Below the pieces are notes generated by a model that saw nothing but the letters and a program-made list of their open reading frames with translations, did not search any database and was not told the DNA's origin. Made by a program: the position numbers and the translations under genes. From the NCBI RefSeq assembly GCF_023347235.1, contig NZ_CP094467.1:1426001-1490000 (forward strand): a DNA stretch of 64,000 bases. The letters run 5' to 3'. The stretch is from Faecalibacterium sp. I4-1-79 (GTDB lineage: Bacteria > Bacillota > Clostridia > Oscillospirales > Ruminococcaceae). Positions within the stretch are counted from its first letter, which is position 1, and each line of letters opens with the position of its first letter. This document shows, in pieces, positions 24,319-32,648 of this stretch.

Positions 24319-25659
24319 TTAGCCGTTGGCCAGCTTGTACTCCTTGGCCCAGCCATCCACAAATGCGGTGACAACGTCGTCCCACTTGCCGGTGCCTGCT
24401 GCGTATGCAGTCAGAGCGCTGCCCACGCCGTTCTTCCACTCCTCGGAAGGCATGGTGGAGAAGCACCAGTCAACACTGGTCTTGCCGTCGGCCACATACT
24501 GGTTTGCAATGGTGATCAGGGGGTTGGTGGAGTCCTTAGCCTTCTTGAAGGGGATGACGAAGCCCATCTTGTCAGCCATCGCGCTGGTGCCGGTCTCAGA
24601 GGTGACACACCAGTACAGGAAGTCCAGAGTAGCCTGAATGTCAGCCTCGGAAGAGGTGTTGTTGACACACCAGAAGTTCTCGGAACCGGTGCACAGACCC
24701 TGATTTTCCTCGCCGTCCACGCCGATGTAAATGGGCAGCATACCCAGATTGTCGTCGCCCAGATCCTTCACATCATTGTAAGCCCAGGTGCCGTTCTGGT
24801 AGAACACAGCCTTCTTGCCCACAAACTCAGCCACAGCGTCGTTGCCGGTCTTGGAAGCCAGCAGCTTGGGATCGCAGGTGGAATCGGTGATGTACAGATC
24901 CCAAATCTGCTTGTAGTTGTCCAGATAGGTACCCTTGATGGCGTCGGTGGAGCTAATGCCGTCTGCCTTGTACTCGTAGTAGATGGGCAGGTTTGCCAGA
25001 TGGGTCTTGAAGCGCCAGTCAGAAGAACCGTCCATGCCAGCAGAGGTGAAAGCACCGTCCACGCCCAGCTCAGCCTTGCGGGCCTGAATGTCGTCAGCAA
25101 CCTTCTTCAGGTCGGCAAAACCCTTGATGTCCTCCTGCTTGTAACCGGCAGCGGTCAGCAGTTCCTTGTTGTAGATGATGCCGTAGGTCTCGATGACGTA
25201 TGCAATACTGGTAACAGCGTCGCCGTCCTTCAGTGCAAAGGAATCGCTGGTCAGCTCGCCGTACAGCTGGCTGCCGGACAGATCGTAGCAGTAATCCTTC
25301 CAGTTAGCAAGACCAACAGGGCCGTTCACCTGGAACAGGGTGGGAGCCTCGCTCTTCTCCATCTCGCTCATCAGGGTGGTCTCGTACTGGCCGGAAGCGG
25401 CGGTGACAACGGTCACAGGCACGCCGGTTTCCTTGGTGTACTCAGCGGCCAGATCCTGCCAATCCTGATCCTGCTCCGGCTTGAAGTTCAGGTAGTAGAC
25501 CTTGCCGTCTGCCTTTGCAGCGGTGCTGGAAGCAGCGGTAGAACTGGCAGCAGAGGAAGCGGTGCTGCTGGAAGAGCCGCCACAGGCAGCCAGACCCAGA
25601 GCAGCGGCAGAAACGCCAGCGGCCTTCAGGAAGTTACGACGAGTGATCATCTTTTTCAT
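24319..25659 (-). CDS. Sugar-binding lipoprotein of maltodextrin ABC transporter
   Basis: 446 aa. The N-terminus MKKMITRRNFLKAAGVSAAA then LGLAAC gives a lipobox with Cys26 and also a twin-arginine-like motif (RRNFLK). A Ser/Thr/Ala-rich linker (about 28-50) joins it to a family 1 solute-binding fold. It should capture maltodextrins outside the cell and deliver them to the two permeases. The start is supported by AGAAGGAG upstream. MalE-type specificity is inferred from malQ in the same operon. Confidence 0.88.
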   Translation of the reverse strand: MKKMITRRNFLKAAGVSAAALGLAACGGSSSSTASSAASSTAASSTAAKADGKVYYLNFKPEQDQDWQDLAAEYTKETGVPVTVVTAASGQYETTLMSEMEKSEAPTLFQVNGPVGLANWKDYCYDLSGSQLYGELTSDSFALKDGDAVTSIAYVIETYGIIYNKELLTAAGYKQEDIKGFADLKKVADDIQARKAELGVDGAFTSAGMDGSSDWRFKTHLANLPIYYEYKADGISSTDAIKGTYLDNYKQIWDLYITDSTCDPKLLASKTGNDAVAEFVGKKAVFYQNGTWAYNDVKDLGDDNLGMLPIYIGVDGEENQGLCTGSENFWCVNNTSSEADIQATLDFLYWCVTSETGTSAMADKMGFVIPFKKAKDSTNPLITIANQYVADGKTSVDWCFSTMPSEEWKNGVGSALTAYAAGTGKWDDVVTAFVDGWAKEYKLANG

Positions 25660-25733
25660 AATAAGTTCTCCTTCTTATTAAAATTACAGATCAACTATAT
25701 ACTCTCCGTCCTTCGACGGAGGGAATACAACAT

Positions 25734-26741
25734 TTAAATTGCCCTTACGCTTTCGCCCTGCTGCAATTCCGGCTGCAGGGTCACGGTCTGGGCAGGGGAG
25801 CCATGCTCGATCTGCCGCACCAACAGTTCGATGCTTTGCAGTGCGATCTGCTCGCTGGGCTGGACGATGGTGGTCATCACCGGTACGCAGTAGCGGGACA
25901 TTGTGATGCCGTCAAAGCCGATCACCGAAACATCTTCCGGCACCCGGAACCCGGCGCTCACCAGCGCCCGGATGGCACCAAAGGCGATGACGTCGCTCAT
26001 GGCGAACAGGGCGGTGAAATCCGCCCGGCGGGCCAGCAGGCTGTTCATGGCGTGGTAAGCGGACTCGAAATCGTAGTTGGACAGGCCGTACAGTTTGTCG
26101 TTGAACAGGATGCCTGCATCCTCCATGGCTTCCTGTGCGCCCTTGCGGCGCATCACACTGGGGTAGCTGGTCACCGGGCCGCCCAGAACGGCGATCTTGC
26201 GGTGTCCCTGCCGGATGAGGTAGTCCACAGCGGTATAGGCCGCTGCCCGATCATCCACACCCACCATGGAAAGGTTGGGAAAGTTCAGCTCATCTGTGAC
26301 CAGCGTGGTGAGTACCGAAGGGACATTGATGCTGTCAAAGCCCCGTTGGAAGTTGGCCACGCTGCCACCCAAGAAGATGATGCCCTTGGGTTTGATCTCC
26401 CGCAGGATCTTTTCGGCGGCGTCGATCTCGTTGGCGTTCTCGTCCAGATAAGAGACGATGCCGTTGTACCCGTACAGGGTGGCGGCGCGCTGGAGCTGCA
26501 CCAGAAAATCGGAAAAGAAGATGTTCCGGGTGCCTTTAACTACGAACACCAGACTGCGGGACTGCTGGATCTTCAGCTGTCGGGCGTTGGTGTTGGGCAC
26601 GAACCCGGCCTCCCGCATCACTTTCAGAACATGCTCCTTGGTCTCCGGGCGAACATCCGGCCTGTCGTTGATCACACGGGAGATGGTGCTGACGGAGCAG
26701 CCGCTGATCCGTGCAATATCCTTGATGGTCAGGTTTGCCAT
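25734..26741 (-). CDS. LacI-family regulator of the maltodextrin operon
   Basis: 335 aa from the ATG at 26741, chosen because the HTH starts at once: LTIKDIARISGCSVSTISRV. The periplasmic-binding-like effector domain follows (GHRKIAVLGGP, SVIGFDGITMSRYCVP). An upstream frame extension to 26906 crosses the operator region and is rejected. The gene leads directly into the binding-protein gene with a 74-base gap that contains a small hairpin (CTCCGTC...GACGGAG, 25706-25723). It probably senses a maltodextrin and controls this operon. Confidence 0.88.
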   Translation of the reverse strand: MANLTIKDIARISGCSVSTISRVINDRPDVRPETKEHVLKVMREAGFVPNTNARQLKIQQSRSLVFVVKGTRNIFFSDFLVQLQRAATLYGYNGIVSYLDENANEIDAAEKILREIKPKGIIFLGGSVANFQRGFDSINVPSVLTTLVTDELNFPNLSMVGVDDRAAAYTAVDYLIRQGHRKIAVLGGPVTSYPSVMRRKGAQEAMEDAGILFNDKLYGLSNYDFESAYHAMNSLLARRADFTALFAMSDVIAFGAIRALVSAGFRVPEDVSVIGFDGITMSRYCVPVMTTIVQPSEQIALQSIELLVRQIEHGSPAQTVTLQPELQQGESVRAI

Positions 26742-26772
26742 GTCGGCGGGCCTCGCTTTCTGAAAGTGTTTC

Positions 26773-26796
26773 GGGAACGTTGTCGGGAACGTTCCC
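26773..26796. promoter_or_regulatory. LacI-type operator upstream of regulator gene
   Basis: GGGAACGTTCCC (26785-26796) is a perfect palindrome with the central CG typical of LacI-family operators, and an adjacent partial copy GGGAACGTT starts at 26773. The pair lies 32-55 bases before the regulator's start codon. Autoregulation of the lacI-maltodextrin operon is the likely use. Confidence 0.65.
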
Positions 26797-26990
26797 AGTG
26801 ACATTAGTATGGCACATTCTGTATAAAAAATCAATAAGGTTAATTCAACTTTGTACAAGGTGTGCAATGCTGCCCCTCGCATTTGTGCAGTTTGATTTGC
26901 GTGCAAAGCAGCAAAACCGAAAATACCGATAATTCCCGGTACAAGTCGGAAACACCCGGGACAATCGTACCGGTTTGTAACTTTTTGCGA

Positions 26991-27004
26991 GGAAAACGCT
27001 TTCC
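26991..27004. promoter_or_regulatory. cre-like palindrome
   Basis: GGAAAACGCTTTCC has the central-CG inverted repeat of LacI/CcpA operators. It lies in the 315-base divergent gap between the LacI-type gene and the P-loop kinase gene. Close to catabolite-response elements but not an exact match. The rest of the gap shows only the operator at 26773-26796 and a TATACT before the kinase gene. Confidence 0.35.
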
Positions 27005-27056
27005 GGTACGCAGCTGAATGTGCTATACTATGTGAAAAAGAGAGGGGGGAAATGTT

Positions 27057-27650
27057 ATGATCTTATCCTTGCAGGGCTGCATGGCAGTGGGAAAGACCAC
27101 GGTGGCCCGCTATCTGGAACAGCACTGCCAGCAGGTACAGGTCTGCTTTGAGGACAACGCTGCCGTCCTTGCAGAGATAAAGCGGCGTAGGCTGAATAAG
27201 AACTGTTATGCGGACTATCTGGAGATCCAACGGCTTTTTTTGCGCAATGAGCTACGCCGCGGGCAGAAAGCAAAAAAATACCCCCACGCTGTGATGGATT
27301 TCGGCGCGGAGGAGATTGAGTTCTACACCTTGAACTACCCCAAAAGCAGGGGGCTGGAGTGGGAGATCGAAGCAATTCGGCAAGCCTTAGCACCGGAGCT
27401 TGCAGCAGTGCAGGCTTGTATGCCGGAGCATATTCTGTTTCTGGACGCTTCCGAATTCGTCCTGCGTGCCCGTAAAGCGGGAGATACCACCCGTTCCCGG
27501 GAATTCTTTGCGTATTACCTGAACCATCTTCTGCCGCTGAAACGGGAATGGTTCCGGGAAAAGAAAAACGTAACATTTCTTTCTACCGATGGGCTGACAG
27601 CCCGGCAGGTGGGGGAGAAGGCAAAACAGTGGTGTGAACAGTATATCTAA
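27057..27650 (+). CDS. P-loop kinase-like protein (deoxynucleoside kinase-like)
   Basis: 197 aa with an N-terminal P-loop QGCMAVGKTT (residues 6-15) and a later LDASEFVLRARKAGD segment resembling the LID/Arg region of deoxynucleoside kinases. No export signal. The substrate cannot be told from sequence; the fold could also serve another small-molecule kinase. It is monocistronic, preceded by GAGGGGGG and ended by a strong terminator. Confidence 0.65.
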   Translation: MILSLQGCMAVGKTTVARYLEQHCQQVQVCFEDNAAVLAEIKRRRLNKNCYADYLEIQRLFLRNELRRGQKAKKYPHAVMDFGAEEIEFYTLNYPKSRGLEWEIEAIRQALAPELAAVQACMPEHILFLDASEFVLRARKAGDTTRSREFFAYYLNHLLPLKREWFREKKNVTFLSTDGLTARQVGEKAKQWCEQYI

Positions 27651-27659
27651 CGCAAACAA

Positions 27660-27697
27660 AAAAGCGCTCTCGCCTTGTCATCGGTGAGAGCGCTTTG
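27660..27697. terminator. Bidirectional terminator, kinase / rpsR
   Basis: AAAGCGCTCTC pairs with GAGAGCGCTTT around a short loop (27660-27697). It lies between the convergent kinase and rpsR genes, with A- and T-rich flanks. Confidence 0.75.
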
Positions 27698-27737
27698 CTG
27701 ATTGCTGATTATTTTGATCGGGTTGGTTTTTTAAAGA

Positions 27738-27995
27738 TTAGTCGCTGACGTAGGGCATCAGAGCAACGTGACGAGCACGCTTGATGGCGATGGTCAGTGC
27801 GCGCTGATGGTAAGCGCAGGTGCCGGTCACACGGCGGGGAATGATCTTAGCACGCTCAGAGACGTACTTACGCAGACGGGGCACGTCCTTGTAATCGATG
27901 GTGTCGATGCGATCGACACAGAAGCTGCAAACCTTCTTGCGGCCGCGACGCATGGGGCGTGCGGGGCGAGAGCCTTCGGTTCTTTCAAAAGCCAT
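27738..27995 (-). CDS. rpsR: 30S ribosomal protein S18
   Basis: 85 aa; the family core is clear in [37 protein letters not shown] and [16 protein letters not shown]. It binds S6 in the platform of the 30S subunit. It is third in rpsF-ssb-rpsR, the standard bacterial order. The N-terminal extension with Arg and Pro and CSFC, a possible zinc pair, is common in Firmicutes. Confidence 0.95.
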   Translation of the reverse strand: MAFERTEGSRPARPMRRGRKKVCSFCVDRIDTIDYKDVPRLRKYVSERAKIIPRRVTGTCAYHQRALTIAIKRARHVALMPYVSD

Positions 27996-28041
27996 TGCTT
28001 ATTACCTCCTATTGGATTTTTAACGGATAGACCGTTTCGTG

Positions 28042-28521
28042 TCAGAACGGCAGGTCATCGCTGTCATCAATGACGGCGAAGTCGTCTGCATTACCGGCAG
28101 AGTAGCTGGGAGCTGCCTCCACAGCAGCCGGGCGGGCAGGCGCTGCGTTCTGGTAGGACGGAGCGGCATTCTGATAGCCGTTTCCGTCACCTGCATTGCT
28201 GCTCTTGGGGCCTGCAAAGTTGATGTTGCTGGCAACCACCTCAACGGCAGTGCGGTTTGCGCCGGTCTTATCCTGATACTGACGGGACTGCAAACGGCCG
28301 TCCACAACGATCAGGGAACCTTTCTGGAAATAGCGGCAGACAAACTCGGCCTGCCGATCCCATGCAACCACATCGATCCAGTCCGCCACGCTCTGCCCAT
28401 TGGCATCGCGGCGCCCGCGGTCGCAGGCAATGCGGAACGAAGCAACGTTCTTGCCGGTAGTGGTCTGACGCATTTCAGGGTCACGTGCAAGGCGACCCAT
28501 GATAGCAACAACATTCAACAT
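28042..28521 (-). CDS. ssb: Single-stranded DNA-binding protein
   Basis: 159 aa. The OB fold spans about residues 1-105 (MLNVVAIMGRLARDPEMRQT, then FRIACDRGRRDANG), followed by a Pro/Ala/Tyr-rich linker and the acidic tip DDSDDLPF that recruits replication and repair proteins. It lies between rpsF and rpsR, the normal place for the housekeeping SSB. Confidence 0.95.
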   Translation of the reverse strand: MLNVVAIMGRLARDPEMRQTTTGKNVASFRIACDRGRRDANGQSVADWIDVVAWDRQAEFVCRYFQKGSLIVVDGRLQSRQYQDKTGANRTAVEVVASNINFAGPKSSNAGDGNGYQNAAPSYQNAAPARPAAVEAAPSYSAGNADDFAVIDDSDDLPF

Positions 28522-28551
28522 AGTACGGTTTCCCTTTCTGTCACAGAAGAA

Positions 28552-28836
28552 TTACTCCTCGTGAGCAATGATCAGGCTGCGCATAACGCCTTCAGTGATC
28601 TTGTACACACGGTCCAGCTCAGCGGGGAAGCTGGGCTCGCTGGTGAAGTTGATCACGGTGTAGACGCCCTCTTCCTCGTCGTTGATGGGGTAGGCCAGAC
28701 GGCGCTTGCCCCACTCGTCGATAGAATCGATCGTACCGTTAGCCTCGATCAGGGACTTGAACTTACCCACCAGAGCGGCGGAAGCCTCCTCATCGAGAGC
28801 GGCGCTGGTAATCAGCATGGTTTCGTACTTTGCCAT
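28552..28836 (-). CDS. rpsF: 30S ribosomal protein S6
   Basis: 94 aa from the ATG at 28836 with AAGGAGG upstream; the longer frame to 29145 passes through the leader and promoter and is rejected. MAKYETMLITSAALDEEA and IDEWGKRRLAYPINDEEEGV are typical of S6. It is the first gene of the operon, under a consensus promoter with a structured leader. Confidence 0.95.
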   Translation of the reverse strand: MAKYETMLITSAALDEEASAALVGKFKSLIEANGTIDSIDEWGKRRLAYPINDEEEGVYTVINFTSEPSFPAELDRVYKITEGVMRSLIIAHEE

Positions 28837-28892
28837 TTTTGTAGCACCTCCTTTTGGACTTGAGGGCCCTGCGGATCTGCAAGGCCAAGGGT

Positions 28893-28920
28893 ACACAGGC
28901 TGCGGTATCGCGGCCTGTGT
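28893..28920 (-). promoter_or_regulatory. Hairpin in rpsF leader, candidate S6:S18 site
   Basis: On the minus strand ACACAGGC pairs with GCCTGTGT around a 12-base loop that contains ACCG. It lies in the rpsF 5' leader, where many bacteria carry an S6:S18-binding RNA with a CCG-containing element for autorepression. The match to that motif is only approximate. Confidence 0.4.
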
Positions 28921-28945
28921 GGTGTGTCTGTTCAGACAGCAATTT

Positions 28946-28974
28946 ATTATAGCAAGCTTCTTTGCTTCTGTCAA
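28946..28974 (-). promoter_or_regulatory. Consensus promoter of rpsF-ssb-rpsR
   Basis: Minus-strand TTGACA (28974-28969), exactly 17 bases, TATAAT (28951-28946): a perfect housekeeping-sigma promoter about 110 bases before rpsF. Confidence 0.9.
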
Positions 28975-29007
28975 GCTTTTTTGACAAAAAGAACGATAAA
29001 AAATGTT

Positions 29008-29036
29008 TTGCATTTTTTGGTAAAAAGGACTATAAT
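29008..29036 (+). promoter_or_regulatory. Promoter of the antiporter gene
   Basis: TTGCAT (29008-29013), 17 bases, TATAAT (29031-29036), 81 bases before the ATG. Confidence 0.75.
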
Positions 29037-29117
29037 GTAAACGATTTCCCTGCAATATGGCAGGGCCGGGGCTCCGGCAGTGGCAGGGAAGTGGGAAAAA
29101 TAAAAGGAGGATAATCC

Positions 29118-30311
29118 ATGTATTCGTTGTTTCGAGATCTGGCAATCATCATCTTAAGCGCGAAATTCTTCGGACTGGTGGCGCGTAAGTGCAAGGCTCC
29201 GCAGGTGGTGGGTGAGATCATCGCCGGCCTGCTCATCGGCCCCTGCGTGCTGAATCTGGTGCAGATCAGCGATTCCATCTCCGTCTTTGCAGAGATCGGC
29301 GTTGTGATGCTCATGTTCACCACCGGCCTCGGCACCAACCTGAAAGAGCTGATCAAGGCAGGCCCTATCGCCACCCTGATCGCTACCGTTGGCGTGGCTG
29401 TGCCTCTGGTGGGCGGCACCTTATTATATGGTGCGTTCTACGGCTTTGCCGCAGTTGGCAGCCCGGAGTTCTACCGGGCACTGTTCATCGGCACCATTAT
29501 GACCGCTACCAGTGTGTCCATCACGGTGGCTACCTTGCAGGAGCTTGGGCACCTGAAGAGTTTTCTGGGCACTACCATCGTCAGCGCCGCTGTCATTGAT
29601 GATGTCATCGGCATCGTGGTGCTCACCTGTGTTCTGGGCGCCAGCAGCGGCACCGGTACGGGTCTGGGCAAGGTGCTGTTCAACACCCTGCTGTTCTTTG
29701 CCACCGCACTGGGCGTTGGCCTTGTGGTGCACTACGCCATGAAGTGGCTGGACCAGCGCAACCCCCATACCCAGCGTATCACTATTGTAAGTATGGCGTT
29801 CTGCTTTGCCATGGCCTACATTGCTGAGGAATACTTCGGCATCGCCGATATCACCGGTGCTTACATTGCAGGCATCGTGCTGTGCACCATGGATGACGCA
29901 CCCTATGTGGAGCGCCGAGTGGATATCAGCAACTACGTTATCTTTGCGCCGATCTTCTTTGCCTCCATCGGCCTTAAGACCGATATCAGCGGCCTGACCC
30001 CGGAGATTTTACTCTTCTGCGTCTGCTTCGTGGTGGTGGCACTGATCACCAAGATCATCGGCTGCGGTCTGGCTGCAAAGATCTGCCGCTTCAACTGGGA
30101 CGATTCCCTGAAGGTCGGCGTCGGTATGATGACCCGCGGCGAGGTGGCACTGATCGTGGCACAGAAGGGCTTGGCCATCGGCGTGGTAGACCCGGTCTAC
30201 TTCACTGCTGTGATCCTGCTGATCGTGGTGTCCAGCGTGGCTACCCCGCTGGCACTCAAGGCCATGTTCACCAAGCGCCCGCCCGTGCCGCATCCCAGTC
30301 AGGCAAAATAA
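29118..30311 (+). CDS. Cation:proton antiporter (Na+/H+ exchanger family)
   Basis: 397 aa with about 12 membrane segments. GEIIAGLLIGPCVLNL and TGLGTNLKELIKAG near the start and VIDDVIGIVVLTCV and MTRGEVALIVAQKGL later are hallmarks of the CPA2/KefB-type exchanger domain, with the paired acidic residues DD in the core. There is no C-terminal TrkA-N domain, so it is a short form. It exchanges Na+ or K+ for protons across the membrane. It is monocistronic, between its own promoter and terminators. Confidence 0.88.
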   Translation: MYSLFRDLAIIILSAKFFGLVARKCKAPQVVGEIIAGLLIGPCVLNLVQISDSISVFAEIGVVMLMFTTGLGTNLKELIKAGPIATLIATVGVAVPLVGGTLLYGAFYGFAAVGSPEFYRALFIGTIMTATSVSITVATLQELGHLKSFLGTTIVSAAVIDDVIGIVVLTCVLGASSGTGTGLGKVLFNTLLFFATALGVGLVVHYAMKWLDQRNPHTQRITIVSMAFCFAMAYIAEEYFGIADITGAYIAGIVLCTMDDAPYVERRVDISNYVIFAPIFFASIGLKTDISGLTPEILLFCVCFVVVALITKIIGCGLAAKICRFNWDDSLKVGVGMMTRGEVALIVAQKGLAIGVVDPVYFTAVILLIVVSSVATPLALKAMFTKRPPVPHPSQAK

Positions 30312-30327
30312 ATCGGGTTTGTATTTG

Positions 30328-30366
30328 GGATTCCGAAACGCCTGCAGGCATTTCGGAACCCCTTTT
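30328..30366 (+). terminator. Terminator after antiporter gene
   Basis: A 15-base stem with two mismatches (arms at 30328-30342 and 30347-30361) around a TGCA loop, followed by CTTTTTATC. It belongs to a family of hairpins with a YGCR loop seen also at 52951, 63861 and 63964. Confidence 0.75.
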
Positions 30367-30383
30367 TATCTGAATATAGGCAA

Positions 30384-30430
30384 AAACGGGGCTGTTGCAC
30401 ATTGTTTCGTGCAACAGCCCCGTTTTTATT
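30384..30430. terminator. Bidirectional terminator, antiporter / galU
   Basis: AAACGGGGCTGTTGCAC (30384-30400) pairs perfectly with GTGCAACAGCCCCGTTT (30409-30425), with T and A runs outside the stem. It also ends the convergent galU gene. Confidence 0.88.
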
Positions 30431-30445
30431 ATTTACGCAGCGTCT

Positions 30446-31321
30446 TTACAGCGTTTTGCAGAACTCCTTCAGGTAGGCGCGGAACTCCTCGCCGATCTCA
30501 GGGTGCTGCAGTGCCAGCTCCACCTGTGCCTCCACGACCTTGAGCTTGTTGCCCATATCGTAGTGCTTGCCGGTAAACTCCACAGCGGTCATGCCGCCGC
30601 GGGTGCGGGCGTACTCTGCCATGGCATCGGTCAGCTGAATCTCGCCGCCGGCACCGGGCTTGGTGTGGGCAAGGATCTCGTAGATCTCCGGGGTCAGCAA
30701 TACACGGCCCAGAATGGAATAGTTGCTGAACTCCTGCCCCTTCTTGGGCTTCTCGATCATATCATCCACAAAGAAGTAGTTGTCGTGGATAGGAGTGGTC
30801 TTTAAGCTGCAGTAGCGGCTCACATCCTCCCAAGGCACAGCGGATACACCGGCGACCGGACGGCCGAACTCCTCGTAGGCACGGATCAGCTGGGCACAGA
30901 CCGGATCCTCGCCCCAGATCACGTCGTCGCCGTAGATGACCACAAAGGGATCATCGCCGGTAAAGGCCTTGGCGGTGTTGACTGCGTGGCCCAGACCCAG
31001 CGTCTCCTTCTGGCGCACGAACAGGATATTGGCCAGATTGGCAATGCCCAAGCACTCTTCCAGCATCTTTTCCTTGCCGGGCTTTGCCAGCTTTTCCTCC
31101 AGCTCGGGGCTGCGGTCAAAGTGATCCTCGATAATGCTCTGGTTGCGGCCCAGAATGATCAAAATATCGGTAATGCCGGAGCGAACGGCCTCTTCCACCA
31201 AATACTGGATGGCGGGCTTGTCCACGAGGGGCAGCATACCCTTGGGCATTGCCTTGGTAGCGGGCAGTACGCGGGTGCCAAGACCCGCAGCCGGAATAAC
31301 GGCTTTGGTGACTTTTTTCAT
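30446..31321 (-). CDS. galU: UTP-glucose-1-phosphate uridylyltransferase
   Basis: 291 aa. GLGTRVLPATKAMPKGMLPL is the nucleotidyltransferase motif and VDKPAIQYLVEEAV follows; GDDVIWG holds the metal-binding Asp pair. The enzyme makes UDP-glucose for glycolipids, polysaccharides and the Leloir pathway. The start is at ATG 31321. It stands alone here, with its own terminator. Confidence 0.94.
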   Translation of the reverse strand: MKKVTKAVIPAAGLGTRVLPATKAMPKGMLPLVDKPAIQYLVEEAVRSGITDILIILGRNQSIIEDHFDRSPELEEKLAKPGKEKMLEECLGIANLANILFVRQKETLGLGHAVNTAKAFTGDDPFVVIYGDDVIWGEDPVCAQLIRAYEEFGRPVAGVSAVPWEDVSRYCSLKTTPIHDNYFFVDDMIEKPKKGQEFSNYSILGRVLLTPEIYEILAHTKPGAGGEIQLTDAMAEYARTRGGMTAVEFTGKHYDMGNKLKVVEAQVELALQHPEIGEEFRAYLKEFCKTL

Positions 31322-31399
31322 AATGATTCTCCCATGTCCTCATTTTATGCACGGCGAACCGCGCTTTTCAGCAGGATCCCCATCCTGCGTGAAACAGAA

Positions 31400-32389
31400 T
31401 TAAATAAAGGTGCCTACCAATGCATTCAGGTCCGGCCCCAGCAGCATGGAACAAAGGCTGCCAACGAGCATCAGCAGGATGAACGCACCGATGCAGGCCG
31501 CAATGCTGACGCCGCCCTGCGCGTTCAGCACGGCGCGGCGCTGTTCCGGGTCCGGGAACTCGGCACGGATGCGGCGGATGCGTGCAGCTGCGCTGCGGCG
31601 GTAAAGCCACTTGCCATATAGTCCCCGTACCAGCATCAGCACAAAGCTGAGAAGGGACATGATGCGGCTCAGCACCACCAGTGCGGAAGCACTGATTCCA
31701 GCGGTCAAGGGACTGCCGGTGGTCTGCATCATACTGATTAAAGTAGGGACGAACAGCAGCAGCTCTGCGGCCAGAAAGCCGAAGGCCGGCTTCCACGCTT
31801 TGCGGTAGAAAAAGTAGAAGGGACCGAACAGCAGCGCCGAAAAGCTCATGGAGATCTTGGAGTGGCGCAGCTGCATCTGGCTGTAATCGTTCAGGTAGAC
31901 CGGCGCAGCTGTGCCGATAAAATCCACCCAGTCCTGATAGGGTACACCATCGATCAGTTCATCCTTGCCAAAAGCGGCGCGCACGTTGCGGTGCACCGGG
32001 TCAACGACCTTTTCCGTAAAGTTCCGGTACATTTCGTCCCGGTACATCCCGCTGTAATCGAAATCCCGGTTCTGCTCGGCGCTGGCGGCAGCGCGGTCGT
32101 TGGGCTGTTCTGCACTCTCCGGGGGCAGGGCAGCGCCGCAGCAGCGGCAGACGCTTTCGCTGCGCAGGGTGCGCTCCCCACAGGCGGGGCAGGTGCGCAG
32201 CTGTGCATCCTGATAAGGGAACTTCCACTCGTAGCCTGCGCCATGGGCAGGGGCGTGGATGCACAGACCCATCTTCTCATAACAGGTGCGGTGATAGGGT
32301 GCACCGCAGTCCGGGCAGACCACGATGTCGTCCTGAAGGGTCAGCGGCTTGCCGCAGCCCTCACAGGGACAGCCATAATATTTCGGCAT
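31400..32389 (-). CDS. RING-finger/zinc-ribbon membrane protein (DUF2628-like)
   Basis: 329 aa. The N-terminus has a RING-like metal cluster (CPCEGCGKPL, VVCPDCGAPYHRTCYEKMG), then a zinc ribbon (RTCPACGER, SVCRCCGAAL). The C-terminal half has a DUF2628-type region with about four membrane segments, starting near SFSALLFGPFYFFYRKAWKP. This layout matches the prokaryotic RING finger family 1 found in gut Firmicutes. A ubiquitin-ligase role is not implied; the function is unknown. Monocistronic. Confidence 0.75.
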   Translation of the reverse strand: MPKYYGCPCEGCGKPLTLQDDIVVCPDCGAPYHRTCYEKMGLCIHAPAHGAGYEWKFPYQDAQLRTCPACGERTLRSESVCRCCGAALPPESAEQPNDRAAASAEQNRDFDYSGMYRDEMYRNFTEKVVDPVHRNVRAAFGKDELIDGVPYQDWVDFIGTAAPVYLNDYSQMQLRHSKISMSFSALLFGPFYFFYRKAWKPAFGFLAAELLLFVPTLISMMQTTGSPLTAGISASALVVLSRIMSLLSFVLMLVRGLYGKWLYRRSAAARIRRIRAEFPDPEQRRAVLNAQGGVSIAACIGAFILLMLVGSLCSMLLGPDLNALVGTFI

Positions 32390-32491
32390 GATATCCTCCT
32401 GTGAAATCGATCATACTGGTATTATACTCCCCCGGGAATGAAAAGAAAAGGTGAAAATCTTCAAAATTCCGGCAAGATAGTATTTTTCCTC

Positions 32492-32520
32492 TTTACTTTA
32501 TCACAGATTCTCGGTATACT
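32492..32520 (+). promoter_or_regulatory. Promoter of prfB
   Basis: TTTACT (32492-32497), 17 bases, TATACT (32515-32520), giving a leader of about 120 bases before prfB. Confidence 0.65.
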
Positions 32521-32648
32521 AATGAAGTATCTGTGTATAAACTGTGTCTTTTGGCAGGGTAGAAAATACGCGCTGTGCGTGCGTTTTGCACCCTGCCGGG
32601 GACGTTATCTGTTATGATGGAAACCCTTGAACGAGAGGAACGTAGAGA

